From Alitta virens (lineage: Eukaryota; Annelida; Polychaeta; Phyllodocida; Nereididae): a stretch of 64,000 nucleotides of DNA. The stretch's first letter is position 1. Each line of letters starts with the position of its first letter. The translations under genes were made by a program, and so were the position numbers. The DNA lies in contig OW028575.1 in the NCBI GenBank assembly GCA_932294295.1, positions 35,962,253 to 36,026,252 on the forward strand. Direction: 5' to 3'. The notes beneath the pieces were generated by a model, which did not search any database, was not told the origin of the DNA, and worked only from the letters and a program-made list of their open reading frames with translations. Positions 38,711-51,419 of this stretch are shown here, piece by piece.

Positions 38711-40633
38711 AGCTTAATGTTGTTGACAGCTTAATGTTGTTGACGGCTTAATGTTATTGAAAGCTTAATGTTGTTGATAGCTTGTTATTGTTGACTGATT
38801 GCTGTTGTTGACAGCTTACTCTTCTTGACAGATTGTTGTTGTTGACAGGTTGTTTTTGCTGACAGGTTGTTGTTGTTGTTGACAGGTTGTTCTTCAGAGT
38901 TGGTTCCTGTTGACAGTTGTTGTTGGCAGATTGTTGTTGTTGACAGGTTGTTGTTGCTGAGAGCTTGTTGTTGCTGACAGGTTGTTGTTGCTGACAGGTT
39001 GTTGTTGCGGACAGGTGGTTCTTCAGAGTTGTTTCCTGTTGACGGTTGTTGTTGACAGTTGGAAGTTGTTGGCAGATTGTTGTTGTTGACAGTTTGTTGT
39101 TGTTTACAGCTTGTTGTTGGTGACAGCATAATGTTGTTGGCAGCACGATGTTGCTGGCAGCTTAATGTTGTTGACATTTTGTTGTTGTTGACAGCTTAAT
39201 GTTGTTTGCCAGCTTAATGTTGTTGAGAGATTAATGTTGTTGACAGCTTGTTGTTGTTGACGGTTGTTCTTGACAATTGGTTGTTGCTGACAGTTGGTTG
39301 CTGTTGACAGATTGTTGTTGTTGACAGCTTAATGTTGTCGGCAGCTTAATGTTGTCGGCAGCTTCATGTTGTCGGGAACTTCATGTTGTCGGCAGCTTCA
39401 TGATGTTGTTGGCTGCTTAATATATTTGGCAGCTCAATGTTGTTGGCAGCCTAACGTTGTTGACAGATTGTTCTTGTTGACAGCTTAATGTTGTTGGCGG
39501 CTTAATGTTGTTGACAACTTAATGTTGTTGACAGCTTAATGTTGTTGACAGATTAATGTTGTTGACAGGTTGTTGTTGCTGACAGGTTATTGTTGTTGCC
39601 AGGTTGTTCTTGTTGACAGCTTGTTGTTGTTGACAGGTTGTTCTTATTGTTGTTGTTCACAGCTTGTTGTTGACAGGTTGATGTTGTTGACAGTTGGTTG
39701 TTGTTGATAGTTTCTTGTTGCTGACAGCTCAATGATGTTGACAGCTTTGACAGTTTAATGTTGTTGACAGCTTGATTATGTTGACAGTTCAATGTTGTTG
39801 ACAGCTCAATGTTGACAGCTTGTTTTTGTTGACAGCTTGCTCTTCTTTACAGGTTGTTGTTCTTGACAGGTTGTTCTTTAGAGTTGGTTCCTGTTGTCGG
39901 TTGTTGTTAACAGTTCGTTGTTGTTGTTGACAGGTTGTTGTTGTTGACAGGTTGTTGTTGTTGTTGACAGCCTGTTGTTGACAGGTTGATGTTGTTGACA
40001 GTTGGTTGTTGTTGACAGTTTGTTCTTGCTGACAGCTCAATATTGTTGACAGCTCAATGATGTGGACAGCTTAATGTTGTTGACAGCTTAATGTTGTTGA
40101 CAGCTTAATGTTGTTGACAGCTGTATGTTGTTGAAAGCTTAATGTTGTTGATAGCTTGTCATTGTTGACTGATTGCTATTGTTGACAGCTTGCTCTTCTT
40201 GACAGATTGTTGTTGTTGACAGTTTGTTTTTGCTGACAGGTTGTTGTTGTTGTTGACAGGTTGTTCTTCAGAGTTGGTTCCTGTTGACAGTTGTTGTTGA
40301 GAGTTGGTTATTGTTGACAGTTGGAAGTTGTTGGCAGATTGTTGTCGTTGACAGGTTGTTGTTGCTGACAGGTTGTTGTTGCTGACAGGTTGTTGTTGCT
40401 GACAGGTTGTTGCTGACAGGTTGTTGTTGCTGACAGGTTGTTGTTGCTGACAGGTTGTTCTTCAGAGTTGTTTCCTGTTGACTGTTGTTGTTGACAGTTG
40501 GAAGTTGTTGGCAGATTGTTGTTGTTGACAGTTTGTTGTTGTTTACAGCTTGTTGTTGGTGACAGCATAATGTTGTTGGCAGCACAATGTTGCTGGCAGC
40601 TTAATGTTGTTTACATTTTGTTGTTGTTGACAG
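38711..40633 (-). repeat. Distinct segment rich in GACAGGTTGTTGTTGCT units, copy 1
   Basis: This segment has units not seen in the left block: tandem GACAGGTTGTTGTTGCT runs (about 38,960-39,010 and 40,335-40,450), TTGTTTCCTGTTGAC, TTCATGTTGTCGGGAAC (near 39,365) and GGCTGCTTAATATATTT (near 39,412). It recurs at about 49,020-50,945 with offset 10,306, becoming 10,314 after an 8-base deletion near 39,745 in this copy. Its right edge is a seam at 40,623-40,645. Confidence 0.82.
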
Positions 40634-40645
40634 CTTAATGTTGTT
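40623..40645. other. Chimeric seam between two repeat lineages
   Basis: Left of the seam the sequence follows the 38.7-40.6 kb lineage (TTTACATTTTG, as at 50,932). Right of it the sequence follows the 32-kb lineage (GGCAGC units leading to CTTAATGTTCTTGACAGG). Parallel copies of the left lineage continue with GTTTGCCAGC instead. The switch lies within shared unit sequence. Confidence 0.78.
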
Positions 40646-43600
40646 GGCAGCTTAATGTTGTTGGCAGCTTAATGTTCTTGACAGGTTGTTGTTGCTGACA
40701 GGTTGTTGTTGTTGACAGCTTGTTATTGTTGACAGATTGATGTTGTTGACAGATTGCTCTTCTTGACAGATTATTGTTGCTGACAGGTTGTTGTTGCTGA
40801 AAGGTTGTTGTTGTTGTCGACAGGTTGTTGTTGATGTTGACAGGTTGTTGTTGTTGACAGGTTGTTGTTGTTGACAGGTTGCTCTTCTTGACAGATTGTT
40901 GTTGCTGACAGGTTGTTGTTGCTGAAAGGTTGTTGTTGTTGTTGACAGGTTGTTCTTCAGAGTTGGTTCCTGTTGACGGTTGTTGTTGACAGTTGGTTGT
41001 TGTTGACAGTTGGAAGTTGATGAGAGAATGTTGTTGTTGACAGTTTGTTGTTGTTTACAGCTTGTTGTTGGTGACAGCATAATGTTGTTGGCAGCTTAAT
41101 GTTGTTGGCAGCACAATGTTGTTGGCAGCTTAATGTTGTTGACAGCTTAATGTTGTTGACAGCTTAATGTTGTTGACAGCTTAATGTTGTTGACAGCTTA
41201 ATGTTGTTGAGAGATTAACGTTGTTGACAGGTTGTTGTTGTTGACGGTTGTTGTTGACAATTGGTTGTTCCTGACAGTTGGTTGCTGTTGACAGATTGTT
41301 GTTGTTGACAGCTTAATGTTGTCGGCAGCTTAATGTTGTCGGCAGCTTCATGTTGGAGGCAACTTCATGTTGTCGGCAGCTTCATGATGTTGCTGGCAGC
41401 TTAATATTTTTGGCAGCTCAATGTTGTTGGCAGCTTAAGTTTTTGACTGCTTAATGTTGTTGGCAGCTTAATGTTGTTGGCAGCTCAGTGTTGTTGGCAG
41501 CTCAGATTTTTTAACAGCTCAGATTTGTTGCAAGCTCAATTTTGTTGACAAAATGTTGTTGTTGTCATAATGGTGTTGTTGACAGATTGTTGTTGACAGA
41601 TTGTTGTTGTCAGATTGTTGTTGACTGATTGTTGTTGACTGATTGTTGTTGTTGACAGATTGTTGTTGTTGACAGATTGTTGTTGTTGGCCGATTGTTGT
41701 TGTTGGCAGCTTAATGTTGTTGGCAGCTTAATGTTGTTGGCAGCTTAATGTTCTTGACAGGTTGTTGTTGCTGACAGTTTGTTGTTGTTGACAGGTTGTT
41801 GTTGATGTTGACAGGTTGTTGTTGTTGACAGGTTGTCGTTGTTGACAGGTTGTTGTTGTTGACAGCTTGTTATTGTTGACAGATTGATGTTGTTGACAGG
41901 TTGCTCTTCTTGACAGATTGTTGTTGCAGACAGGTTGTTGTTGCTGAAAGGTTGTTGTTGTTGACAGGTTGTTCTTTAGAGTTGGTTCCTGTTGACGGTT
42001 GTTGTTGACAGTTGGTTGTTGTTGACAGTTGGAAGTTGATGACAGATTGTTGTTGTTGACAGTTTGTTGTTGTTTACAGCTTGTTGTTGGTGACAGCATA
42101 ATGTTGTTGGCAGCTTAATGTTGTTGGCAGCACAATGTTGTTGGCAGCTTAATGTTGTTGACAGATTGTTGTTGTTGACAGCTTAATGTTGTTTGCCAGC
42201 TTAATGTTGTTGACAGCTTAATGTCGTTGACAGCTTAATGTTGTTTTCGGATTAATGTTATTGACAGCTTGTTGTTGTTGACATACTGTTGTTGTTGACA
42301 GCTTGTTGTTCAGAGGTGGTTGCTGTTGACGGTTGTAGTTGACAGTTGTTGTTGACAAGTGGTTGTTGTTGACAGATTGTTATTGTTGATAGCTCAATGT
42401 TGTTGGCAGCTCAATGTTGTTGGCAGCTCAATGTTGTTGGCAGCTCAATTTTGTTGGCAGCTCAATTTTGTTGGGAGCTCATTTTGTTGACAGAATGTTG
42501 TTGTTGACAGCTTAATGTTGTTGGCAGCTTAATGTTGTTGACAACTTAATGTTGTTGACAGATTAATGTTGTTGACAGGTTGTTGTTGCTAACAGTTTGT
42601 TGTTGTTGCCAGGTTGTTGTTGTTGTTGTTGTTGTTGTTGACAGGTTGTTGTTGTTGTTGACAGGTTGTTGTTGACAGGTTGATGTTGTTGACAGTTGGT
42701 TGTTTGTTGACAGTTTCTTGTTGCTGACAGGTCAATGTTGTTGACAGCTCAATGATGTTGACAGCTTATTGTTGTTGACAGCTTAATGTTGTTGACAGCT
42801 TAATGTTGTTGACAGCTCAATGTTGACAGCTTGTTTTTGTTGACAGCGTGCTCTTCTTTACAGGTTGTTGTTGTTGACGGTTGTTGTTGACAATTGGTTG
42901 TTTCTGACAGTTGGTTGCTGTTGACAGATTGTTGTTGTTGACAGCTTAATGTTGTCGGCAGCTTAATGTTGTCGGCAGCTTCATGTTGGAGGCAACTTCA
43001 TGTTGTCGGCAGCTTCATGATGTTGCTGGCAGCTTAATATTTTTGGCAGCTCAATGTTGTTGGCAGCTTTATTTTTTGACAGCTTAATGTTGTTGGCAGC
43101 TTAATGTTGTTGGCAGCTCAGTGTTGTTGGCAGCTCAGATTTTTTAACAGCTCAGATGTGTTGCAAGCTCAATTTTGCTGACAGAATGTTGTTGTTGACA
43201 GATTGTTGTTGACAGATTGTTGTTGTCAGATTGTTGTTGACTGATTGTTGTTGACTGATTGTTGTTGTTGACAGATTGTTGTTTTTGACAGATTGTTGTT
43301 GTTGGCCGATTGTTGTTGTTGGCAGCTTAATGTTGTTGGCAGCTTAATGTTATTGGCAGCTTAATGTTCTTGACAGGTTGTTGTTGTTGACAGTTTGTTG
43401 TTGTTGACAGGTTGTTGTTGATGTTGACAGGTTGTTGTTGTTGACAGGTTGTTGACAGGTTGTTGTTGTTGACAGCTTGTTATTGTTGACAGATTGATGT
43501 TGTTGGCAGGTTGCTCTTCTTGACAGATTGTTGTTGCAGACAGGTTGTTGTTGCTGAAAGGTTGTTGTTGTTGACAGGTTGTTCTTCAGAGTTGGTTCCT

Positions 43601-46600
43601 GTTGACGGTTGTTGTTGACAGTTGGTTGTTGTTGACAGTTGGAAGTTGATGACAGATTGTTGTTGTTGACAGTTTGTTGTTGTTTCCAGCTTGTTGTTGG
43701 TGACAGCATAATGTTGTTGGCAGCTTAATGTTGTTGGCAGCACAATGTTGTTGGCAGCTTAATGTTGTTGACAGATTGTTGTTGTTGACAGCTTAATGTT
43801 GTTTGCCAGCTTAATGTTGTTGACAGCTTAATGTCGTTGACAGCTTAATGTTGTTTTCGGATTAATGTTATTGACAGCTTGTTGTTGTTGACATACGGTT
43901 GTTGTTGACAGTTGTTGTTGACAAGTGGTTGTTGTTGACAGATTGTTATTGTTGATAGCTCAATGTTGTTGGCAGCTCAATGTTCTTGGCAGCTCAATGT
44001 TGTTGGCAGCTCAATGTTGTTGGCAGCTCAATTTTGTTGGCAGCTCAATTTTGTTGGCAGCTCAATTTTGTTGGGAGCTCATTTTGTTGACAGAATGTTG
44101 TTGTTGACAGCTTAATGTTGTTGGCAGCTTAATGTTGTTGACAACTTAATGTTGTTGACAGATTAATGTTGTTGACAGGTTGTTGTTGCTAACAGTTTAT
44201 GGTTGTTGCCAGGTTGTTGTTGTTGTTGTCGTTGACAGGTTGTTGTTGTTGTTGTTGTTGACAGGTTGTTGTTGACAGGTTGATGTTGTTGACAGTTGGT
44301 TGTTGTTGACAGTTTCTTGTTGCTGACAGGTCAATGTTGTTGACAGCTCAATGATGTTGACAGCTTATTGTTGTTGACAGCTTAATGTTGTTGACAGCTT
44401 AATGTTGTTGACAGCTTAATGTTGTTGACAGCTCAATGTTGACAGCTTGTTTTTGTTGACAGCTTGCTGTTGACAGGTTGATGTTGTTGACAGTTGGTTG
44501 TTGTTGACAGTTTGTTGTTGCTGACAGCTCAATGTTGTTGACAGCTCAATGATGTTGACAGCTTAATGTTGTTGACAGCCTAATGTTGTTGACAGCTTAA
44601 TGTTGTTGACAGCTTAATGTTGATAGCTTAATGTTGTTGATAGCTTAATGTTGTTGATAGCTTGTTGTTGTTGACTGATTGCTGTTGTTGAAAGCTTGCT
44701 CTTCTTGACAGATTGTTGTTGTATACAGGTTGTTTTTGCTGACAGGTTGTTGTTGTTGACAGGTTGTTGTTGTTGACAGCTTGTTATTGTTGACAGATTG
44801 ATGTTGTTGACAGATTGCTCTTCTTGACAGATTGTTGTTGCTGACAGGTTGTTGTTGCTGAAAGGTTGTTGTTGTTGTTGACAGGTTGTTGTTGATGTTG
44901 ACAGGTTGTTGTTGTTGACAGGTTGTTGTTGTTGACAGCTTGTTATTGTTGACAGATTGATGTTGTTGACAGGTTGCTCTTCTTGACAGATTGTTGTTGC
45001 TGACAGGTTGTTGTTGCTGAAAGGTTGTTGTTGTTGTTGACAGGTTGTTCTTCAGAGTTGGTTCCTGTTGACGGTTGTTGTTGACAGTTGGTTGTTGTTG
45101 ACAGTTGGAAGTTGATGAGAGATTGTTGTTGTTGACAGTTTGTTGTTGTTTACAGCTTGTTGTTGGTGACAGCATAATGTTGTTGGCAGCTTAATGTTGT
45201 TCGCAGCACAATGTTGTTGGCAGCTTAATGTTGTTGACAGCTTAATGTTGTTGACAGCTTAATGTTGTTGACAGCTTAATGTTGTTGACAGCTTAACGTT
45301 GTTGACAGGTTGTTGTTGTTGACAGCTTAATGTTGTTTGCCAGCTTAATGTTGTTGAGAGATTAATGTTGTTGACAGCTTGTTGTTGTTGACGGTTGTTG
45401 TTGACAATTGGTTGTTCCTGACAGTTGGTTGCTGTTGACAGATTGTTGTTGTTGACAGCTTAATGTTGTCGGCAGCTTAATGTTGTCGGCAGCTTCATGT
45501 TGGAGGCAACTTCATGTTGTCGGCAGCTTCATGATGTTGCTGGCAGCTTAATATTTTTGGCAGCTCAATGTTGTTGGCAGCTTAATTTTTTGACTGCTTA
45601 ATGTTGTTGGCAGCTTAATGTTGTTGGCAGCTCAGTGTTGTTGGCAGCTCAGATTTTTTAACAGCTCAGATTTGTTGCAAGCTCAATTTTGTTGACAGAA
45701 TGTTGTTGTTGTCATAATGTTGTTGTTGACAGATTGTTGTTGACAGATTGTTGTTGTCAGATTGTTGTTGACTGATTGTTGTTGACTGATTGTTGTTGTT
45801 GACAGATTGTTGTTGTTGACAGATTGTTGTTGTTGGCCGATTGTTGTTGTTGGCAGCTTAATGTTGTTGGCAGCTTAATGTTCTTGACAGGTTGTTGTTG
45901 CTGACAGTTTGTTGTTGTTGACAGGTTGTTGTTGATGTTGACAGGTTGTTGTTGTTGACAGGTTGTTGTTGTTGACAGGTTGTTGTTGTTGACAGCTTGT
46001 TATTGTTGACAGATTGATGTTGTTGACAGGTTGCTCTTCTTGACAGATTGTTGTTGCAGACAGGCTGTTGTTGCTGAAATGTTGTTGTTGTTGACAGGTT
46101 GTTCTTCAGAGTTGGTTCCTGTTGACGGTTGTTGTTGACAGTTGGTTGTTGTTGACAGTTGGAAGTTGATGACAGATTGTTGGTGTTGACAGTTTGTTGT
46201 TGTTTACAGCTTGTTGTTGGTGACAGCATAATGTTGTTGGCAGCTTAATGTTGTTGGCAGCACAATGTTGTTGGCAGCTTAATGTTGTTGACAGATTGTT
46301 GTTGTTGACAGCTTAATGTTGTTTGCCAGCTTAATGTTGTTGACAGCTTAATGTCGTTGACAGCTTAATGTTGTTTTCGGATTAATGTTATTGACAGCTT
46401 GTTGTTGTTGACATACTGTTGTTGTTGACAGCTTGTTGTTCAGGTGTGGTTGCTGTTGATGGTTGTTGTTGACAGTTGTTGTTGACAAGTGGTTGTTGTT
46501 GACAGATTGTTATTGTTGATAGCTCAATGTTGTTGGCAGCTCAATGTTGTTGGCAGCTCAATGTTGTTGGCAGCTCAATTTTGTTGGCAGCTCAATTTTG

Positions 46601-47388
46601 TTGGGAGCTCATTTTGTTGACAGAATGTTGTTGTTGACAGCTTAATGTTGTTGACAGCTTAATGTTGTTGGCAGCTTAATGTTGTTGACAACTTAATGTT
46701 GTTGACAGATTAATGTTGTTGACAGGTTGTTGTTGCTAACAGTTTGTTGTTGTTGCCAGGTTGTTGTTGTTGTTGTCGTTGACAGGTTGTTGTTGTTGTT
46801 GTTGACAGGTTGTTGTTGACAGGTTGATGTTGTTGACAGTTGGTTGTTGTTGACAGTTTCTTGTTGCTGACAGGTCAATGTTGTTGACAGCTCAATGATG
46901 TTGACAGCTTATTGTTGTTGACAGCTTAATGTTGTTGACAGCTCAATGATGTTGACAGCTTATTGTTGTTGACAGCTTAATGTTGTTGACAGCTTAATGT
47001 TGTTGACAGCTTAATGTTGTTGACAGCTCAATGTTGACAGCTTGTTTTTGTTGACAGCTTGCTCTTCTTTACAGGTTGTTGTTGTTGACAGGTTGTTCTT
47101 TAGTGTTGGTTCCTGTTGACGGTTGTTGTTAACAGTTCGTTGTTGTTGTTGACAGCTTGTTGTTGTTGACAGGTTGTTTTTGTTGAGATGGTGTTGTTGT
47201 TGAGAGGTTGTTGTTGTTGACAGGTTGTTGTTGTTGACAGGTTGATGTTGTTGACAGTTGGTTGTTGTTGACAGTTTGTTGTTGCTGACAGCTCAATGTT
47301 GTTGACAGCTCAATGATGTTGACAGCTTAATGTTGTTGACAGCCTAATGTTGTTGACAGCTTAATGTTGTTGACAGCTTAATGTTGAT
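40634..47388 (-). repeat. ~8.66-kb higher-order repeat, copy 2 segment
   Basis: Counterpart of 31,990-38,710. GTTTTCGG markers at 42,243, 43,853 and 46,373 match 33,582, 35,183 and 37,695. Private changes include GACAAAATG near 41,548, TAATGGTGTTG near 41,569, GGTTGTCGTTG near 41,833, a (GTT)9 run at 42,613-42,640 and GGCAGCTTAAGTTTTTGAC near 41,430. Near 47,389 the copy departs from copy 1 (GATAGCTTTATG). Confidence 0.85.
42613..42640 (-). repeat. (GTT)9 microsatellite run
   Basis: Twenty-eight bases of uninterrupted GTT repeat. The equivalent positions near 33,955 and 54,412 are shorter, so this is a local triplet expansion. Confidence 0.88.
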
Positions 47389-49019
47389 AGCTTTATGTTG
47401 TTGATAGCTTAATGTTGTTGATAGCTTGTTATTGTTGACTGATTGCTGTTGTTGAAAGCTTGCTCTTCTTGACAGATTGTTGTTGTATACAGGTTGTTTT
47501 TGCTGACAGGTTGTTGTTGTTGACAGGTTGTTGTTGTTGACAGCTTGTTATTGTTGACAGATTGATGTTGTTGACAGGTTGCTCTTCTTGACAGATTGTT
47601 GTTTCTGACAGGTTGTTGTTGCTGAAAGGTTGTTGTTGTTGACAGGTTGTTCTTCAGAGTTGGTTCCTGTTGACGGTTGTTGTTGACATTTGGTTGTTGT
47701 TGACAGTTGGAAGTTGATGAGAGATTGTTGTTGTTGACAGTTTGTTGTTGTTTACAGCTTGTTGTTGGTGACAGCATAATGTTGTTGGCAGCTTAATGTT
47801 GTTGGCAGCACAATGTTGTTGGCAGCTTAATGTTGTTGACAGCTTAATGTTGTTGACAGCTTAATGTTGTTGACAGCTTAATGTTGTTGACAGCTTAACG
47901 TTGTTGACAGGTTGTTGTTGTTGACAGCTTAATGTTGTTTGCCAGCTTAATGTTGTTGAGAGATTAATGTTGTTGACAGCTTGTTGTTGTTGACGGTTGT
48001 TGTTGACAATTGGTTGTTCCTGACAGTTGGTTGCTGTTGACAGATTGTTGTTGTTGACAGCTTAATGTTGTCGGCAGCTTAATGTTGTCGGCAGCTTCAT
48101 GTTGGAGGCAACTTCATGTTGTCGGCAGCTTCATGATGTTGCTGGCAGCTTAATATTTTTGGCAGCTCAATGTTGTTGGCAGCTTAATTTTTTGACAGCT
48201 TAATGTTGTTGGCAGCTTAATGTTGTTGGCAGCTCAGTGTTGTTGGCAGCTCAGATTTTTTAACAGCTCAGATTTGTTGCAAGCTCAATTTTGTTGACAG
48301 AATGTTGTTGTTGACATAATGTTGTTGTTGACAGATTGTTGTTGATAGATTGTTGTTGTCAGATTGTTGTTGACTGATTGTTGTTGTTGACAGATTGTTG
48401 TTGTTGGCCGATTGTTGTTGTTGGCAGCTTAATGTTGTTGGCAGCTTAATGTTGTTGGCAGCTTAATGTTCTTGACAGGTTGTCGTTGCTGACAGTTTGT
48501 TGTTGTTGACAGGTTGTTGTTGATGTTGACAGGTTGTTGTTGTTGACAGGTTGTTGTTGTTGTTCAAAGCTTGTTGTTGACAGGTTGATGTTGTTGACAG
48601 TTGGTTGTTGTTAATAGTTTCTTGTTGCTGACTGCTCAATGTTGTTGACAGCTCAATGATGTTGACAGCTTAATGTTGTTGACAGCTCAATGATGTTGAC
48701 AGGTTAATGACGTTGACAGTTCAATGTTGTTGACAGCTCAATGTTGACAGCTTGTTTTTGTTGACAGCTTGCTCTTCTTTACTGGTTGTTGTTGTTGACA
48801 GGTTGTTCTTTTGAGTTGGTTCCTGTTGTCGGTTGTTGTTAACAGTTCATTGTTGTTGTTGACAGGTTGTTGTTGTTGACAGGTTGTTGTTGTTGTTGAC
48901 AGCCTGTTGTTGACAGGTTGATGTTGTTGACAGTTGGTTGTTGTTGACAGTTTGTTGTTGCTGACAGCTCAATGTTGTTGACAGCTCAATGATGTTGACA
49001 GCTTAATGTTGTTGACAGC
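47389..49019 (-). repeat. Mosaic satellite segment
   Basis: Reversed satellite combining segments related to 44,645-45,900 (GATAGCTTG, AAGCTTGCTCTTC, GTATACAGG and the CTTCATGATG block) with a diverged part at about 48,480-48,990. The latter contains GGTTGTCGTTGCTGAC, GTTGTTCAAAGC, GACTGCTCAATG and TTTACTGGTTG variants. It has no single clean counterpart that I could identify by eye. Confidence 0.75.
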
Positions 49020-50945
49020 TTAATGTTGTTGACAGCTTAATGTTGTTGACGGCTTAATGTTATTGAAAGCTTAATGTTGTTGATAGCTTGTTATTGTTGA
49101 CTGATTGCTGTTGTTGACAGCTTACTCTTCTTGACAGATTGTTGTTGTTGACAGGTTGTTTTTGCTGACAGGTTGTTGTTGTTGTTGACAGGTTGTTCTT
49201 CAGAGTTGGTTCCTGTTGACAGTTGTTGTTGGCAGATTGTTGTTGTTGACAGGTTGTTGTTGCTGAGAGCTTGTTGTTGCTGACAGGTTGTTGTTGCTGA
49301 CAGGTTGTTGTTGCGGACAGGTGGTTCTTCAGAGTTGTTTCCTGTTGACGGTTGTTGTTGACAGTTGGAAGTTGTTGGCAGATTGTTGTTGTTGACAGTT
49401 TGTTGTTGTTTACAGCTTGTTGTTGGTGACAGCATAATGTTGTTGGCTGCACGATGTTGCTGGCAGCTTAATGTTGTTGACATTTTGTTGTTGTTGACAG
49501 CTTAATGTTGTTTGCCAGCTTAATGTTGTTGAGAGATTAATGTTGTTGACAGCTTGTTGTTGTTGACGGTTGTTCTTGACAATTGGTTGTTGCTGACAGT
49601 TGGTTGCTGTTGACAGATTGTTGTTGTTGACAGCTTAATGTTGTCGGCAGCTTAATGTTGTCGGCAGCTTCATGTTGTCGGGAACTTCATGTTGTCGGCA
49701 GCTTCATGATGTTGTTGGCTGCTTAATATATTTGGCAGCTCAATGTTGTTGGCAGCCTAACGTTGTTGACAGATTGTTCTTGTTGACAGCTTAATGTTGT
49801 TGGCGGCTTAATGTTGTTGACAACTTAATGTTGTTGACAGCTTAATGTTGTTGACAGATTAATGTTGTTGACAGGTTGTTGTTGCTGACAGGTTATTGTT
49901 GTTGCCAGGTTGTTCTTGTTGACAGCTTGTTGTTGTTGACAGGTTGTTCTTATTGTTGTTGTTCACAGCTTGTTGTTGACAGGTTGATGTTGTTGACAGT
50001 TGGTTGTTGTTGATAGTTTCTTGTTGCTGACAGCTCAATGATGTTGACAGCTTAATGTTGTTGACAGTTTAATGTTGTTGACAGCTTGATTATGTTGACA
50101 GTTCAATGTTGTTGACAGCTCAATGTTGACAGCTTGTTTTTGTTGACAGCTTGCTCTTCTTTACAGGTTGTTGTTCTTGACAGGTTGTTCTTTAGAGTTG
50201 GTTCCTGTTGTCGGTTGTTGTTAACAGTTCGTTGTTGTTGTTGACAGGTTGTTGTTGTTGACAGGTTGTTGTTGTTGTTGACAGCCTGTTGTTGACAGGT
50301 TGATGTTGTTGACAGTTGGTTGTTGTTGACAGTTTGTTCTTGCTGACAGCTCAATATTGTTGACAGCTCAATGATGTGGACAGCTTAATGTTGTTGACAG
50401 CTTAATGTTGTTGACAGCTTAATGTTGTTGACAGCTGTATGTTGTTGAAAGCTTAATGTTGTTGATAGCTTGTCATTGTTGACTGATTGCTATTGTTGAC
50501 AGCTTGCTCTTCTTGACAGATTGTTGTTGTTGACAGTTTGTTTTTGCTGACAGGTTGTTGTTGTTGTTGACAGGTTGTTCTTCAGAGTTGGTTCCTGTTG
50601 ACAGTTGTTGTTGAGAGTTGGTTATTGTTGACAGTTGGAAGTTGTTGGCAGATTGTTGTCGTTGACAGGTTGTTGTTGCTGACAGGTTGTTGTTGCTGAC
50701 AGGTTGTTGTTGCTGACAGGTTGTTGCTGACAGGTTGTTGTTGCTGACAGGTTGTTGTTGCTGACAGGTTGTTCTTCAGAGTTGTTTCCTGTTGACTGTT
50801 GTTGTTGACAGTTGAAAGTTGTTGGCAGATTGTTGTTGTTGACAGTTTGTTGTTGTTTACAGCTTGTTGTTGGTGACAGCATAATGTTGTTGGCAGCACA
50901 ATGTTGCTGGCAGCTTAATGTTGTTTACATTTTGTTGTTGTTGAC
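49020..50945 (-). repeat. Distinct GACAGGTTGTTGTTGCT-rich segment, copy 2
   Basis: Repeat of 38,711-40,633 at offsets 10,306 and 10,314. It differs by GGCTGCACGATG for GGCAGCACGATG near 49,446 and GTTGAAAGTTGTTGG for GTTGGAAGTTGTTGG near 50,811. Unlike copy 1, its right edge continues into GTTTGCCAGC units. Confidence 0.82.
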
Positions 50946-51419
50946 AGCTTAATGTTGTTTGCCAGCTTAATGTTGTTGAGAGATTAATGTTGTTGACAGC
51001 TTGTTGTTGTTGACGGTTGTTCTTGACAATTGGTTGTTGCTGACAGTTGGTTGCTGTTGACAGATTGTTGTTGTTGACAGCTTAATGTTGTCGGCAGCTT
51101 AATGTTGTCGGCAGCTTCATGTTGTCGGCAACTTCATGTTGTCAGCAGCCTCATTATGTTCTTGGCAGCTTAATATATTTGGCAGCTCAATGTTGTTGGC
51201 AGCCTAACGTTGTTGACAGATTGTTGTTGTTGACAGATTGATGTTGTTGACAGATTGCTCTTCTTGACAGATTGTTGTTGCTGACAGGTTGTTGTTGCTG
51301 AAAGGTTGTTGTTGTTGTTGACAGGTTGTTGTTGATGTTGACAGGTTGTTGTTGTTGACAGGTTGTTGTTGTTGACAGCTTGTTATTGTTGACAGATTGA
51401 TGTTGTTGACAGGTTGCTC

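Noticed and set aside
38754..39177. Overlapping open frames on the same strand (38,754-39,146 and 38,785-39,177)
   Set aside because: Two or more frames stay open together because stop-free CAA/AAC/ACA units are open in all three frames; this argues for composition rather than for overlapping genes.
41434..41439. Possible functional site at an unusual CTTAAG
   Set aside because: It is a single substitution in the T-rich unit (GCTTAAGTTTTTGAC versus GCTTAATTTTTTGAC elsewhere) and is more likely a random mutation or sequencing error.
43925..44107. Plus-strand open frame with hydrophobic Leu/Val/Cys-rich translation
   Set aside because: It is the antisense translation of TTG/TGC-rich units and has no independent support; hydrophobicity follows from the GTT/TTG/CTG triplets.
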